Positions 1 to 12,167 of a stretch of DNA of 40,339 nt are shown in pieces. Origin of the DNA: Candidatus Eiseniibacteriota bacterium (GTDB lineage Bacteria; Eisenbacteria; RBG-16-71-46); contig JACRIW010000099.1 in NCBI GenBank assembly GCA_016215625.1, forward strand, positions 1 to 40,339, written 5' to 3'. The translations under genes and the position numbers were made by a program. Each line of letters opens with the position of its first letter. Position 1 is the first letter of the stretch. The notes below the pieces were generated by a model. The model worked only from the letters and a program-made list of their open reading frames with translations. It was not told the origin of the DNA and searched no databases.

Positions 1-962
<962 letters not shown>

Positions 963-970
<8 letters not shown>

Positions 971-2234
971 TGCTCTCGTGACGGACACCTCGGCGCCGGT
1001 CATGCCCGCCGGCTTCGCGACCGAAGAGCCGTCGCTCTTCGCGCCGCTGTACCCGCTCCCGCGCCTCCAGCTCGTGAACGGCAAGGGCGCGCGCGTCACG
1101 GACGTGAACGGGCGCGAGTACCTCGACTTCGTGAGCGGCATCGCGGTCAACGCGCACGGCCACGCCCCGGCGGGACTCGCCGAGACGATCGCCGCGCAGG
1201 CCGCGAAGCTCGTGCACACGTCGAACCTCTACACGAACGAGAACGGCGTCGAGCTGGCGCGCGAGCTGACGCGCGCGAGCGGCTACGACCGCGTGTTCTT
1301 CTGCAACTCGGGCACCGAGGGCATGGACGCGGCGATCAAGTTCGCGCGCGCCCGCGCCGGCGCGCTCGGCATGAAGGGGCGCGACATCGTCGCGTTCACG
1401 GGCGGCTTCCACGGCCGCACGGGCTTCGCGCTGTCGGCCACCCACACGCCGGCCTACCGCGCGCCCTTCGAGCCGCTCATTCCCGGCGTGCGCTTCGCGC
1501 CGTACAACGACCTCGGCGCGCTCACCGACGCGATCACGCAGGACGTCTGCGCGATCGTGGTCGAACCCGTGCAGGGCGAGAGCGGCGCCGTGAGCGCGAC
1601 GCGCGAGTTCCTCCAGGCGCTGCGCGCGCGCGCCACGGCGCTCGGCGCCGCGCTGATCTTCGACGAAGTGCAGACCGGCATGGGCCGCACCGGGACGCTG
1701 CTGGCGCAGGAGCAGTTCGGCGTGAAGGCCGACCTGACCGTGCTCAGCAAGGCGCTCGGCGCGGGAATGCCCATCGGCGCCGTCCTCATGAGCGCCGAGG
1801 TCGCGCAGTGCCTTTCCCCCGGCATGCACGGCTGCACGTTCGGCGGCAGTCCGCTCGCCACCGCCGCGGCGCGCTGGTCGCTGGCGCAGGTCACCGCGCC
1901 CGGCTTCCTCGCGCGCGTGAACGAGGCGGCGGCGGTGCTCGCCGCCGGTGCGGAGGCGATCGCGGCGAAGCACCCGAAGTCGGTGCGTGAAGCGCGCGGC
2001 ATGGGCCTGCTGCGCGCGCTGGATCTATCCGCCGACGCCGACTTCCAGCCGGCCGACTTGCTGGCGGAAGCCCGCGAACAGGGCCTGCTGCTCGTGCGCG
2101 GCGGCGAACGCGCGGTGCGGCTGCTGCCGCCGCTCAACGTGACGAACGAAGACATCTCCGAAGCGCTCGCGCGGCTCGACGCGGCGCTCACGGTTCTCGA
2201 GACGCGGGCGAACGACAAGGGAGAAGGACTGTGA
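963..2234 (+). CDS. argD: Acetylornithine aminotransferase
   Basis: A 423-residue class III PLP-dependent aminotransferase that converts N-acetylglutamate semialdehyde to N-acetylornithine with glutamate as donor; family members often also act in lysine synthesis. Motifs in order: FCNSGTEGMDAAIKFAR for phosphate binding, VEPVQGESGAV, LIFDEVQTGMGRTG with the PLP-contacting Asp, and LSKALGAGMPIGAV with the Schiff-base Lys. The ATG at 963 is preceded by a good Shine-Dalgarno (GGAGGTGA) that lies inside argB, and the two genes overlap by eight bases. It ends in a GTGA overlap with argG. Confidence 0.94.
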
Positions 2235-3473
2235 GCAACCAGCGGCGCAACGTGAAGAAGGCGGCACTCGCGTATTCGGGCGGACTCGACACGAGCATCA
2301 TCGTGCCGTGGCTCAAGGAGCACTACGGCTGCCAGGTCGTGTGCTACTGCTCGAACGTCGGCCAGGGCGGCATGGAGCTCGACGGCCTCGAGGCGAAGGC
2401 GCGGCAGATCGGCGCCGACGACGTGATCGTCGAGGACCTGCGCGTGCCCTTCCTGCGCGACTTCGCGTTCCCGATGCTGCGCGCCGGCGCGGCCTACGAA
2501 GGCCGCTACCTGCTCGGCACGTCCATCGCCCGGCCGCTGATCGCGTCGCGCCAGGTGTGGGCCGCCGAGCGCACCGCCTCCGACGCACTCGCGCACGGCT
2601 GCACCGGCAAGGGCAACGACCAGGTGCGTTTCGAGCTCACGTACATGGCGCTCGCGCCGCACCTGCCCGTGATCGCACCGTGGCGCGAGTGGGACATCGT
2701 CTCGCGCGAGGACGCGCTCGAGTACGCGGCCAAGCACAACGTGCCGCTCGCACAGAAGAAGGACGACCTGTTCTCGCGCGACGCGAACCTGTGGCACATC
2801 TCGCACGAGGGCGGCCCGCTCGAGGACCCGAACACGGTCGCGCCCGATTCCATGTGGAAGATGACGGCCAACACCGCCGATCAGCCCGCGCATCCCGAGA
2901 TCGTCTCGATCGCGTTCGAGCGCGGCCGCCCGGTCGCGGTGAACGGCAAGACGCTCGGACCGGTCGAGCTCGTCGAGGCGCTCAACACGATCGCCGGCCG
3001 TCACGGCGTCGGCCGCATCGACATCGTCGAGAGCCGGCTCGTCGGCATGAAGTCGCGCGGCGCCTACGAGACGCCCGCGGGCACCGTGCTGCGCGAGGCG
3101 CTCGAGGACCTGTGCAACCTGACGCTCCCGCACGACCTGCAGCACACGCGGCTCGAGCTGTCGCACCGCTACTCGGACCTCGTGTACAACGGCATGTGGT
3201 TCTCGCCGCTGCGCCGCGCGCTCCAGTCGTTCGTGGACACCGCGATGGACGTGGTCACGGGCGAGGTGAAGGTCGAGCTCTACCGCGGCCGCTGCAACGC
3301 CGTCGCGCGCACGAGCCCGTACACGCTCTACCGCCCCGACATGGCCTCGTTCAACATGACGGGCTACGACTCGACGCACGCCGAAGGCTTCATCCGGCTC
3401 TTCGGCATGCCGCTCGCCACCGCGGCGCGCCGCGGGCAGCCGATGCCCGCCGCCACGGAAGAGGCGGTGACGC

Positions 3474-3481
<8 letters not shown>
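2231..3481 (+). CDS. argG: Argininosuccinate synthase
   Basis: A 416-residue ATP-dependent ligase joining citrulline and aspartate. The N-terminal AYSGGLDTS sequence (residues 14-22) is the PP-loop that binds ATP, followed by the conserved GCTGKGNDQVRFE block and the DLFSRDANLWHISHEGG region typical of ArgG. Translation starts at GTG 2231, whose last two bases are the first two of the argD TGA stop. The C-terminus overlaps the argH::argA start by eight bases. Length and motifs are ordinary for the family. Confidence 0.96.
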
Positions 3482-5567
<2,086 letters not shown>

Positions 5568-5584
5568 CGAAGGAGACTCCGCAC

Positions 5585-6589
5585 ATGGACACGAATCCCC
5601 GCTCGCTCGTCGGGCTCCTCGGCCTCGAGAAGGAATGGGTGCTCGAACTCTTCGCGCAGGCCGACCGCCTGCGTGCGGCGCGCGGCACCCCGAAGGCGCC
5701 GAAGCCGCTCGCGGGCAAGACCGCGGCGCTCGTGTTCCACAAGCCCTCGCTGCGCACGCGCGTGTCGTTCACGGTCGGCATGCACGAGCTGGGCGGCGAC
5801 GCCGTGGACCTCACGGCCGTCGAGGTGAGCGAGCACGGCCGCGAGAGCGTGCCCGACGTCGCGCACGTGCTCTCGGGCATGTGCGACCTCATCGTGGCCC
5901 GCACGTTCTCGCACACGCTCGTGCAGGGGCTCGCGAAGCACGCGAGCATCCCGGTCGTCAACGCGCTCACCGACCACTCGCACCCCTGCCAGATCCTCGC
6001 CGACCTCTACACGCTCTGGCGGCAGGGCCGCGACCTCGACGACATGACGGTCACGTGGGTGGGTGACGGCAACAACGTGCTCCACTCGTGGCTCGAGGCG
6101 GCGACGATCTTCGGATTCGCGCTGCGCGTCGCCGTGCCGGACGGCTTCGAGCCCGACGCCGGGCTGTTCCTCGAGGCCGAGCGCCGCACCGAAGGCCGCG
6201 TGCGCCGCGTGCGCGACCCGCAGGAAGCGGTGCGCGACACCGACGTCGTCTACACGGACACCTGGACGAGCATGGGCCAGGAAGCCGAGGCCCAGTGGCG
6301 CCGCATCGCGTTCGCGGGCTTCACCGTGGACGAGCGCCTCATGTCGCTCGCGAAGAGCGACGCGTCGTTCATGCACTGCCTCCCCGCGCACCGCGGCGAG
6401 GAAGTGACGGACGAGGTGATCGACGGGCCGCAGAGCGTCGTGCTGGAGGAGGCCGAGAACCGGCTGCACCTGCAGAAGTCGCTCATGGTCACGCTGTCGG
6501 CGGCCACGCCACCGCGCGTGAACGAGCCGCCGGCCGCGAAGCGCAGGCGCATGAAGGTTTCACCGCAGATGGCGGGCGTCACGGCCTGA
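5585..6589 (+). CDS. argF: Ornithine carbamoyltransferase
   Basis: A 334-residue transcarbamoylase that makes citrulline from ornithine and carbamoyl phosphate. Carbamoyl-phosphate motif reads SLRTR (55-59) instead of the usual STRTR; HPCQILADLYT (133-143), the WVGDGNNVLHS nucleotide-like loop (158-168), DTWTSMGQE (225-233) and HCLPAHRGEE (264-273) are intact. The DxxxSMG loop favours ornithine over aspartate or acetylornithine as substrate. The ATG at 5585 has an AAGGAG ribosome site about ten bases upstream, and the gene is 17 bases after argH::argA, the only gap between genes of the operon. The tail after residue 306 is basic and proline-rich and looks poorly conserved. Confidence 0.92.
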   Translation: MDTNPRSLVGLLGLEKEWVLELFAQADRLRAARGTPKAPKPLAGKTAALVFHKPSLRTRVSFTVGMHELGGDAVDLTAVEVSEHGRESVPDVAHVLSGMCDLIVARTFSHTLVQGLAKHASIPVVNALTDHSHPCQILADLYTLWRQGRDLDDMTVTWVGDGNNVLHSWLEAATIFGFALRVAVPDGFEPDAGLFLEAERRTEGRVRRVRDPQEAVRDTDVVYTDTWTSMGQEAEAQWRRIAFAGFTVDERLMSLAKSDASFMHCLPAHRGEEVTDEVIDGPQSVVLEEAENRLHLQKSLMVTLSAATPPRVNEPPAAKRRRMKVSPQMAGVTA

Positions 6590-6622
6590 GCGCCCGACGG
6601 CTCCACGAAGTTGCCGCCACTT

Positions 6623-6656
6623 GAGGGCGCTGCCGCACGCACGCGGCAGCGCCCTC
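6623..6656 (+). terminator. Terminator-like hairpin closing the arg operon
   Basis: A perfect 14-bp stem (GAGGGCGCTGCCGC at 6623-6636 with its complement at 6643-6656) encloses a six-base loop ACGCAC. It lies 33 bases after the argF stop. There is no U-tract, only TCATGTTG, so termination efficiency is uncertain. Confidence 0.7.
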
Positions 6657-6755
6657 TCATGTTGCGGCGCGAGTGTCCGAGACTCGGTGCATCAGCCGTT
6701 TCACGGGCACGCACGCGCCTGCCCGGATCGAGAGCCCCACTGCCGGGAGACCCGC

Positions 6756-7850
6756 ATGTTCACCCACTTCTTGAAGCGCCTGTTCGGAGCGTCCGGGGAT
6801 ACGTCCGACAAGGCCGCCGCCGGCAACGGCGGCCGGGCCGCGGGATCGGCTGCCGCCTCGGCCGAATCGCAGGCCGCCGCGCTCGCCGCCGCCGTCGCGA
6901 GCAACGAGGCGGCGGCCGCGCCCGCCGCACACGCGCACGCCACCGTGCCGGTGCCCAACGATCCGATCACCGTCGAGGCCGCGCTGCGCCGCTCGCTGCA
7001 CTGGCGCGCGAAGGTGCTCATGGACGGCGCGACCCGCGAGGCGCAGCAGTCCGACGCGCCGGCGCTCGTCGAGGAACTCACGAAGGCCGGCGAACAGGTC
7101 ATCCGCCAGCCTCCCGAAGCCGCCATGCGCGCGCTCAACGTGGCGCGCAACCCGAACTCGTCGCTCGCGCAGATCGTCGTGCTGTTCGAGCACGACCCGA
7201 TGCTCGTACAGGCGCTGCTCCGCCAGGCGAACTCGGTCTACTACAAGCGCGACGGCAACCCCTGCAACTCCGTCCACGCGGCCGTGCAGCGCGTCGGGCT
7301 CAAGGGCGTGCAGGGCATCCTCATGGAGAGCATGGTGCAGCAGATGCTCTGCCGGCCGGGCGGCAGCTACGACGCCCTCGTGCAGAAGGTCTGGTCGCAC
7401 ATGCAGCGCACCGCGCCGATCGCGCGCGCCGTCGCCCCGGCGTTCGGCGTGGACGGCGAGACGGCCTACTCGCTCGCGCTGCTTCACGACGTGGGCAAGC
7501 TGCTCACCTTCGACCACATCTCGTCTCTGCGCCACAAGCGCCGCCGCGAGGTGAAGATGCCGGACGTGTTCTTCCGCCAGCTGCTCTACCACCTGCACGA
7601 GCCGCTCGGCGGCCTCGCGGTGCTGCGCTGGGACATGGGCGTGGACGCCGCGCGCGCCATCGCCGAGCACCACCGGCGGCCGGCGCCCCGCACTCCGGAC
7701 CTGATGACCGAGTGCCTGCACGTGTCCGAAGCGATCGAGCTCGCGCACACCAACTTCACCAAGCTCGACTGGGACGCGATCTGGAAGAACGGCGAGATCA
7801 CCACCGACGTCGTGCACGTGCAGGACCGGTTGAGGCGCATGGAAGCCTGA
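6756..7850 (+). CDS. HDOD-domain protein
   Basis: A 364-residue cytosolic protein. Residues 1-65 are low-complexity and rich in Ala and Gly. Residues about 110-330 form an HDOD fold: the NVARNPNSSLAQIVVLFEHDP helix pair, then LLRQANSVYY and the LLHDVGKL segment with an HD pair (His244, Asp245). HDOD proteins are HD-related domains usually linked to signalling, stress or motility control; they generally lack a full metal site, and I cannot assign an activity. The ATG at 6756 is preceded by GGGAG. The gene sits after the arg terminator and 56 bases before the M14 peptidase, with no clear functional link to either. Confidence 0.85.
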   Translation: MFTHFLKRLFGASGDTSDKAAAGNGGRAAGSAAASAESQAAALAAAVASNEAAAAPAAHAHATVPVPNDPITVEAALRRSLHWRAKVLMDGATREAQQSDAPALVEELTKAGEQVIRQPPEAAMRALNVARNPNSSLAQIVVLFEHDPMLVQALLRQANSVYYKRDGNPCNSVHAAVQRVGLKGVQGILMESMVQQMLCRPGGSYDALVQKVWSHMQRTAPIARAVAPAFGVDGETAYSLALLHDVGKLLTFDHISSLRHKRRREVKMPDVFFRQLLYHLHEPLGGLAVLRWDMGVDAARAIAEHHRRPAPRTPDLMTECLHVSEAIELAHTNFTKLDWDAIWKNGEITTDVVHVQDRLRRMEA

Positions 7851-7873
7851 CCGAAGCCCAATCTCCGCCTACA

Positions 7874-7910
7874 TCATGGCCGCGCCGGGTGATAACCTGC
7901 GCGGCCATGA
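7874..7910 (+). promoter_or_regulatory. Inverted repeat enclosing the M14 peptidase start codon
   Basis: TCATGGCCGCGC (7874-7885) is perfectly complementary to GCGCGGCCATGA (7899-7910). The loop can add GGT/ACC pairing around GATA. The ATG start at 7907-7909 lies in the 3' arm, and no Shine-Dalgarno precedes it. It could hide the start codon in RNA, be a protein-binding palindrome, or act as a terminator for the HDOD gene. Confidence 0.55.
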
Positions 7911-9931
7911 CGACTACCGCCCTCTTTCGCCGAGCCACGGCCCTCGCGGCCCTCGCGGCTCTCGCGCTCACCTGCAGCGCCACGTTCGCCTTCGCGCAGG
8001 CCGCCCTTCCCGGCGGCGCGCGCCCCGACTCCGTCCGCCGCTACGAGCCCGGCCGTGCGCTGGCCGACAGCGCCCGCCGCCCGGCCGACATGCCGCCGCG
8101 TCCCGCCGCACGACTGCGCGACGTGGCCCCGGCGCAGGCCCCCGCCGGTCCGGCGATTCCCGCCGAACTGCCCGGCTTCTGGCGCACGCGCGCCGAGCGC
8201 ACGCTCTGGAAACAAACGGCCGACTACGACGAGACCATGCGCTACTGCAAGCAGCTCGAGGCGGGCTCGCGCTGGGTCAAGATGATCACGTTCGGCAAGT
8301 CCGGCCAGGGCCGCGACCTCGTCATGCTCGTCGTGTCGAAGGACCGCGCGTTCACGCCCGAAGCCGCGCGCGCGACCGGCAAGCCCGTGGTGCTCATCCA
8401 GAACGGCATCCACTCCGGCGAGATCGAGGGCAAGGACGCCTCGCTCGCGCTCGTGCGCGACATGGCCGTGCTGCGCTCGCGCCAGAACCTGATCGACTCG
8501 TGCATCGTGCTCGTCGTGCCCATCTTCTCGGTGGACGCGCACGAGCGGCGGAGCAAGTTCAACCGCCTGAACCAGAACGGCCCCGAGGAGATGGGCTGGC
8601 GAGTCAATCCCACCGGGCTGAACATCAATCGCGACTACGTGAAGGCCGAAACGCCCGAGATGCGGGCGCTGCTCACCAACGTGTACACGAAGTGGTGGCC
8701 CGAGCTGCTCGTGGACGACCACACCACGGACGGCGCCGACTACCAGCACGACGTCACCTACGGCCTGCAGCAGGGTCCGCAGGTGCCGGAGCCCATCGCG
8801 CGCTGGTACGCCGAGGCGTTCGAGGGCCGCGTCGTGCCCGCGCTCGCCGCCATGGGGCACCTGCCCGCGCCCTACCTCAACTTCCGCGGGCCGCGGCCTT
8901 CGAGCGGCATCGACATGGGCGCCACGCCGCCGCGGTTCTCGACCGGCTACCCGCCGCTGCACGCGCGCGCGTCGGTGCTCGTCGAGACGCACATGCTCAA
9001 GCCCTACGGCGACCGCGTGAAGGCGACCTACGACCTGCTCGTCGCGCTGCTCGACGAGATCCGCGTGCGTCCGCGCGCGCTGACCGGCGCGGTGCGCGCC
9101 GCCGAGGCGTCCGTGATCGCGCGCGCCCGCGAGACGAATCCCGCGCGCCGCACCGTCGTGCTCGCCGGGCGCACGACCGACAAGGGCGTGCCGTTCGCCT
9201 ATCGCGGCAAGGTCACGACGTGGGAGACGAGTGACATCACGGGCGCGCCGGTCGCGCGCTACGGCGCCGCGCCGTGGGACACGACGATCATGCTCTACCG
9301 CGAGGTCGTCCCCACGCTCACCGTGCAGCAGCCCGCGGGCTACCTGGTTCCGCAGGAGTGGACGCGCGCGATCGACGCACTCGACGTGCACGGCATCCGT
9401 TACCGGCGGCTCGTGCGCGCGTGGCGCGACAGCGTCGAGATGCTGCGCGTGACCGAGTGGTCGCAGGCGCCCGAGCTGTTCGAAGGGCACCGCATGACAC
9501 GCGTCGCGGCCGTGAAGCCCGAACGCCAGCTGCGCAGCTTCCGCCCCGGCGACGTGTGGGTGCCGCTCGACCAGCCTTCGGCCGCGCTCGCGGTGAACCT
9601 GTTCGAGCCGCAGGCGCCGGACGGCCTGATGGCGTGGAACGCGTTCGACACGATCTTCCCGAAGAAGGAGTACGGCGAGGACTACGTCATGGAGCCGATC
9701 GCGAAGCAGATGCTCGCGAAGGATCCGAAGCTCGCGAAGGAGTTCGCCGACCGTCTCGCCGTCGACTCGACGTTCGCGAAGAGCCCGTGGGCGCGCACCG
9801 ACTTCTTCTACCGCCGCTCGCCGTGGGCCGATCCGGAGCAGGACCTGCACCCGATCGCGCGCGCGCTGCGCGTGGTGCCCGAGAGCATGTTCGCGCCGGC
9901 GCCGCCGCCCACGATGCCGGGCGGTCGCTGA
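7907..9931 (+). CDS. Secreted M14-family zinc metallopeptidase
   Basis: A 674-residue exported protein with a Sec signal peptide (residues 1-30, cleavage near AFA-Q). The M14 carboxypeptidase zinc site is present as H169-S-G-E172, followed by NINRDY (239-244) of the carboxylate-binding region, a likely third zinc ligand at H272 (DDHTTDG), and an ETH motif later that may hold the catalytic Glu. The rest, from about residue 400, is a long C-terminal region typical of the large M14 proteins of Gemmatimonadota and Acidobacteriota. It probably degrades extracytoplasmic peptides. The start is fixed by the signal peptide, since no other start codon lies nearby. It converges on the next gene with seven bases between stops. 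Confidence 0.88.
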   Translation: MTTTALFRRATALAALAALALTCSATFAFAQAALPGGARPDSVRRYEPGRALADSARRPADMPPRPAARLRDVAPAQAPAGPAIPAELPGFWRTRAERTLWKQTADYDETMRYCKQLEAGSRWVKMITFGKSGQGRDLVMLVVSKDRAFTPEAARATGKPVVLIQNGIHSGEIEGKDASLALVRDMAVLRSRQNLIDSCIVLVVPIFSVDAHERRSKFNRLNQNGPEEMGWRVNPTGLNINRDYVKAETPEMRALLTNVYTKWWPELLVDDHTTDGADYQHDVTYGLQQGPQVPEPIARWYAEAFEGRVVPALAAMGHLPAPYLNFRGPRPSSGIDMGATPPRFSTGYPPLHARASVLVETHMLKPYGDRVKATYDLLVALLDEIRVRPRALTGAVRAAEASVIARARETNPARRTVVLAGRTTDKGVPFAYRGKVTTWETSDITGAPVARYGAAPWDTTIMLYREVVPTLTVQQPAGYLVPQEWTRAIDALDVHGIRYRRLVRAWRDSVEMLRVTEWSQAPELFEGHRMTRVAAVKPERQLRSFRPGDVWVPLDQPSAALAVNLFEPQAPDGLMAWNAFDTIFPKKEYGEDYVMEPIAKQMLAKDPKLAKEFADRLAVDSTFAKSPWARTDFFYRRSPWADPEQDLHPIARALRVVPESMFAPAPPPTMPGGR

Positions 9932-9938
9932 TCGGCCG

Positions 9939-11030
9939 CTACTTCCAGCCCTCGCGCACGGCGCGGGCGTAAGCGTCCCAGTAGGGATCCGGCGCCGGTT
10001 CCTCGATCGTGAGGACGGCGCCGTCGCTTTCGGCGAGCCACAGCTTGCCGGTGCCCTTCATCACTTCGCCGATCTCCGCCGCCGCGATGCCCTCTTCGGC
10101 CAGCGCCGCGAGCACCGCGCCCGCGTGCTCGGCACGCGCGCAGCACAGCAGCGCGCCTTCGGCGAGCGAGACGTACGGATCCACGCCGAGCACCTCGCAC
10201 GCGACGCGCACTTCGGCGGGCAACGGAATGCGCGAGCGCTCGACGCGCAGGTCGTGCCCGCACGCCTTCGCGAGCTCGACCAATCCGCCCAGGACGCCGC
10301 CCTCGGTCGCGTCGTGGAGCGCCGTGACGCCCCGCTCGCGCACGCCCACGCGGAGCGCGGCGCGGCAGTCCGCGACCACGCTCACCTGCGACTCCATCGC
10401 CTGCAGCCGCGCGAGCGCGCCATCGCCCAGTCCGGCCGCGGCGAGCGCGTCACCCACGCGCTGGGGCGCGAGCGCGGCGATCACCGCCGCCGTCTCGACC
10501 GCGCAGCCCTTCGTGAGGATCACGCGATCGCCGGGCGAGGCCATGAGCGGCGTGACGTAGCGCCCCTCGTCGCCGACGCCGATGAGCGTCGCGGCGCCGA
10601 CGATGGACAGGTCGCAGCCGTCGTAGCGCCCCGTGTGGCCCGTGACGACGGCCACTCCGAGCTTCGCCCACTCGTCGCTCATCGCGGCCCAGTATTCGGC
10701 GAACAGGTCGTCGCCGAAGTGCGGCGGCAGCGCGAACGACACGCTCGCGTAGGCTGGAGGAATGCCCGTGGTCCAGAGATCGGACGCGATCAGGTGGCAG
10801 GCGAGACGCGCCGATCGCGCCGCTCCGAGCGCCGGAATGACGCTGAGCGGGTCGGTCGTCACCGCCATCACGCGGCCCGCGCCGATCTTCACGATCGCGG
10901 CGTCGTGCCCCGCGCGCGGACCCGCGAGCACTTCGGCGCGTTCGGCGCCCAGGCGTGGCGCGATGACCGAGCCGAACACTTCGGGCGAGATTTTTCCGAG
11001 CGGCGACGGCGTGGCGGGCGGAAGCGACAT
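9939..11030 (-). CDS. AIR synthase-related (HypE/ThiL/PurM superfamily) protein
   Basis: A 363-residue protein of the PurM-like ATP-binding superfamily. Seen in the sequence: GKISPEVFGSVI near the N-terminus, AGHDAAIV with the conserved metal/ATP Asp (about residues 43-50), ASDLWTTGIPP, TGHTGRY, and HDATEGGVLGGL, the glycine-rich motif of the C-terminal half. The layout is like HypE, the hydrogenase maturation enzyme, but the last residues are REGWK and lack the C-terminal cysteine that HypE needs, and no hyp genes are nearby. A dephospho or phosphotransfer role in cofactor metabolism is possible; the substrate is unknown. The ATG at 11030 was chosen because homology-like sequence begins there; its ribosome site is weak. 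Confidence 0.8.
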   Translation of the reverse strand: MSLPPATPSPLGKISPEVFGSVIAPRLGAERAEVLAGPRAGHDAAIVKIGAGRVMAVTTDPLSVIPALGAARSARLACHLIASDLWTTGIPPAYASVSFALPPHFGDDLFAEYWAAMSDEWAKLGVAVVTGHTGRYDGCDLSIVGAATLIGVGDEGRYVTPLMASPGDRVILTKGCAVETAAVIAALAPQRVGDALAAAGLGDGALARLQAMESQVSVVADCRAALRVGVRERGVTALHDATEGGVLGGLVELAKACGHDLRVERSRIPLPAEVRVACEVLGVDPYVSLAEGALLCCARAEHAGAVLAALAEEGIAAAEIGEVMKGTGKLWLAESDGAVLTIEEPAPDPYWDAYARAVREGWK

Positions 11031-11108
11031 GCGGAACGGCTCCACGGAAGAAGTGCGTGCGAGGGACGGACAGTAAACGCGTGCTCGCGCGGCCGCGCAA
11101 ACGCACCG

Positions 11109-11135
11109 CGGCCGCCCGGGAGACGCGGGCGGCCG
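11109..11135 (-). terminator. Terminator-like hairpin after the VOC gene
   Basis: CGGCCGCCCG (11109-11118) pairs perfectly with CGGGCGGCCG (11126-11135) around a seven-base loop. It is 33 bases downstream of the VOC stop on the minus strand. No U-tract is present. Confidence 0.55.
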
Positions 11136-11167
11136 AGGTGGGTGAGGCGGCAATCGCAGAACCCGCC

Positions 11168-11962
11168 CTACGCCCCAGGCGGCGGCAGGAACTTCGCCAT
11201 CGCGAACGTCGCGCCCTGCGGGTCGGCCACCACGGTCATGCGGCCGACGCCCGGAATGTCCATCGGCGGCACCCACGTCTTGCCGCCCATCGCCGTGAGC
11301 TTGGCGTGCGAGGCGTCCACGTCGTCCACCGCGAAGTACGTCAGCCAGTGCGACGAACCACCGGCGTCCGGCGGCATCGGCATCATGCCGGCGGCCATGC
11401 CCACGGCGTTCGACCACTGCGTGTACGCGCCGCCCATCGGGCTCTGCATGTCGTTGCCCTTCCAGCCGAGCAGCGGCTCGTAGAACGCCTTCGCCTTCGC
11501 GGGGTCGGTCGCGTTGAGCTGCGTCCACGCGAGCGCGCCGTGCTCGTACATCACGCCCACGCCCGGCGTGCCCTTGCCCTGCCACAGGTTGATCGGGGCG
11601 CCGATCGGATCGATGAACACCGCGAGCCGGCCGTTCTCACCCACGTCGAACGGCGCCATCACCTGCGTGCCGCCGAGCGTGTCCGCCTTCGCGGCGGTCT
11701 CGTCCACGTTCTCGACCGAAACGTACGCGCCCCAGTGCGGCGGCACCTTGCGCTCGAGCATGTCGGGCGTCATCGGGAACATCGCCGCGGCGTCGCGGCC
11801 GCCGAGCTGGAAGATGTAGTAGAACCCGTTCGGTCCCATGTCGTGCTCGACGACGGTCCAGCCGAACAGCGGCATGTAGAAGCTCTTCGCCGCGGCGGCG
11901 TCGAGCGTGGCGAGTTCCGGCCAGCAGAAACTGCCCGGTGCGTGCTGCGTGATCGTGGGCAT
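11168..11962 (-). CDS. Two-domain VOC (glyoxalase/bleomycin-resistance fold) protein
   Basis: A 264-residue cytosolic protein made of two VOC modules, about residues 1-125 and 135-264. The repeat start is visible twice: FCWPELATLDAAAAKSFY and LAWTQLNATDPAKAKAFY, each followed by LFGW or LLGW. This arrangement is found in the family of 27-kDa mycobacterial antigens and hydroxylase-like proteins; members bind divalent metals, but the reaction here is unknown. The ATG at 11962 follows a strong GGAGGG ribosome site, which rules out the longer upstream reading. It is flanked by terminator-like hairpins on both sides and is probably monocistronic. Confidence 0.87.
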   Translation of the reverse strand: MPTITQHAPGSFCWPELATLDAAAAKSFYMPLFGWTVVEHDMGPNGFYYIFQLGGRDAAAMFPMTPDMLERKVPPHWGAYVSVENVDETAAKADTLGGTQVMAPFDVGENGRLAVFIDPIGAPINLWQGKGTPGVGVMYEHGALAWTQLNATDPAKAKAFYEPLLGWKGNDMQSPMGGAYTQWSNAVGMAAGMMPMPPDAGGSSHWLTYFAVDDVDASHAKLTAMGGKTWVPPMDIPGVGRMTVVADPQGATFAMAKFLPPPGA

Positions 11963-12100
11963 GGAAACCCTCCGAGGTGAGGCGTGAAGCGGGGATGGAC
12001 AGGGCGCGGACGTTCGCCCAGGGCGCGGGGCGCGGCCAGCGCCGACGGGCGAACGCCGCACCCCGCAGCACGAGCGCGGCGCGCGTGCCGGGCAATCGAA

Positions 12101-12124
12101 AGGGGCGCCCTTTCGGACGCCCCT
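12101..12124 (-). terminator. Rho-independent terminator of the Asp-box protein gene
   Basis: AGGGGCG (12101-12107) pairs with CGCCCCT (12118-12124). On the minus strand the stem is followed by TTTCGATT, a short T-rich run. It lies 44 bases after the stop of the propeller gene. Confidence 0.7.
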
Positions 12125-12167
12125 CCCGTGGTACTCCCGCCTGCGTGACGGGCCCTGCGTACTGCGA

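Noticed and set aside
9939..11030. True HypE hydrogenase maturation factor
   Set aside because: No C-terminal cysteine and no other hyp gene nearby; kept only as a superfamily member.
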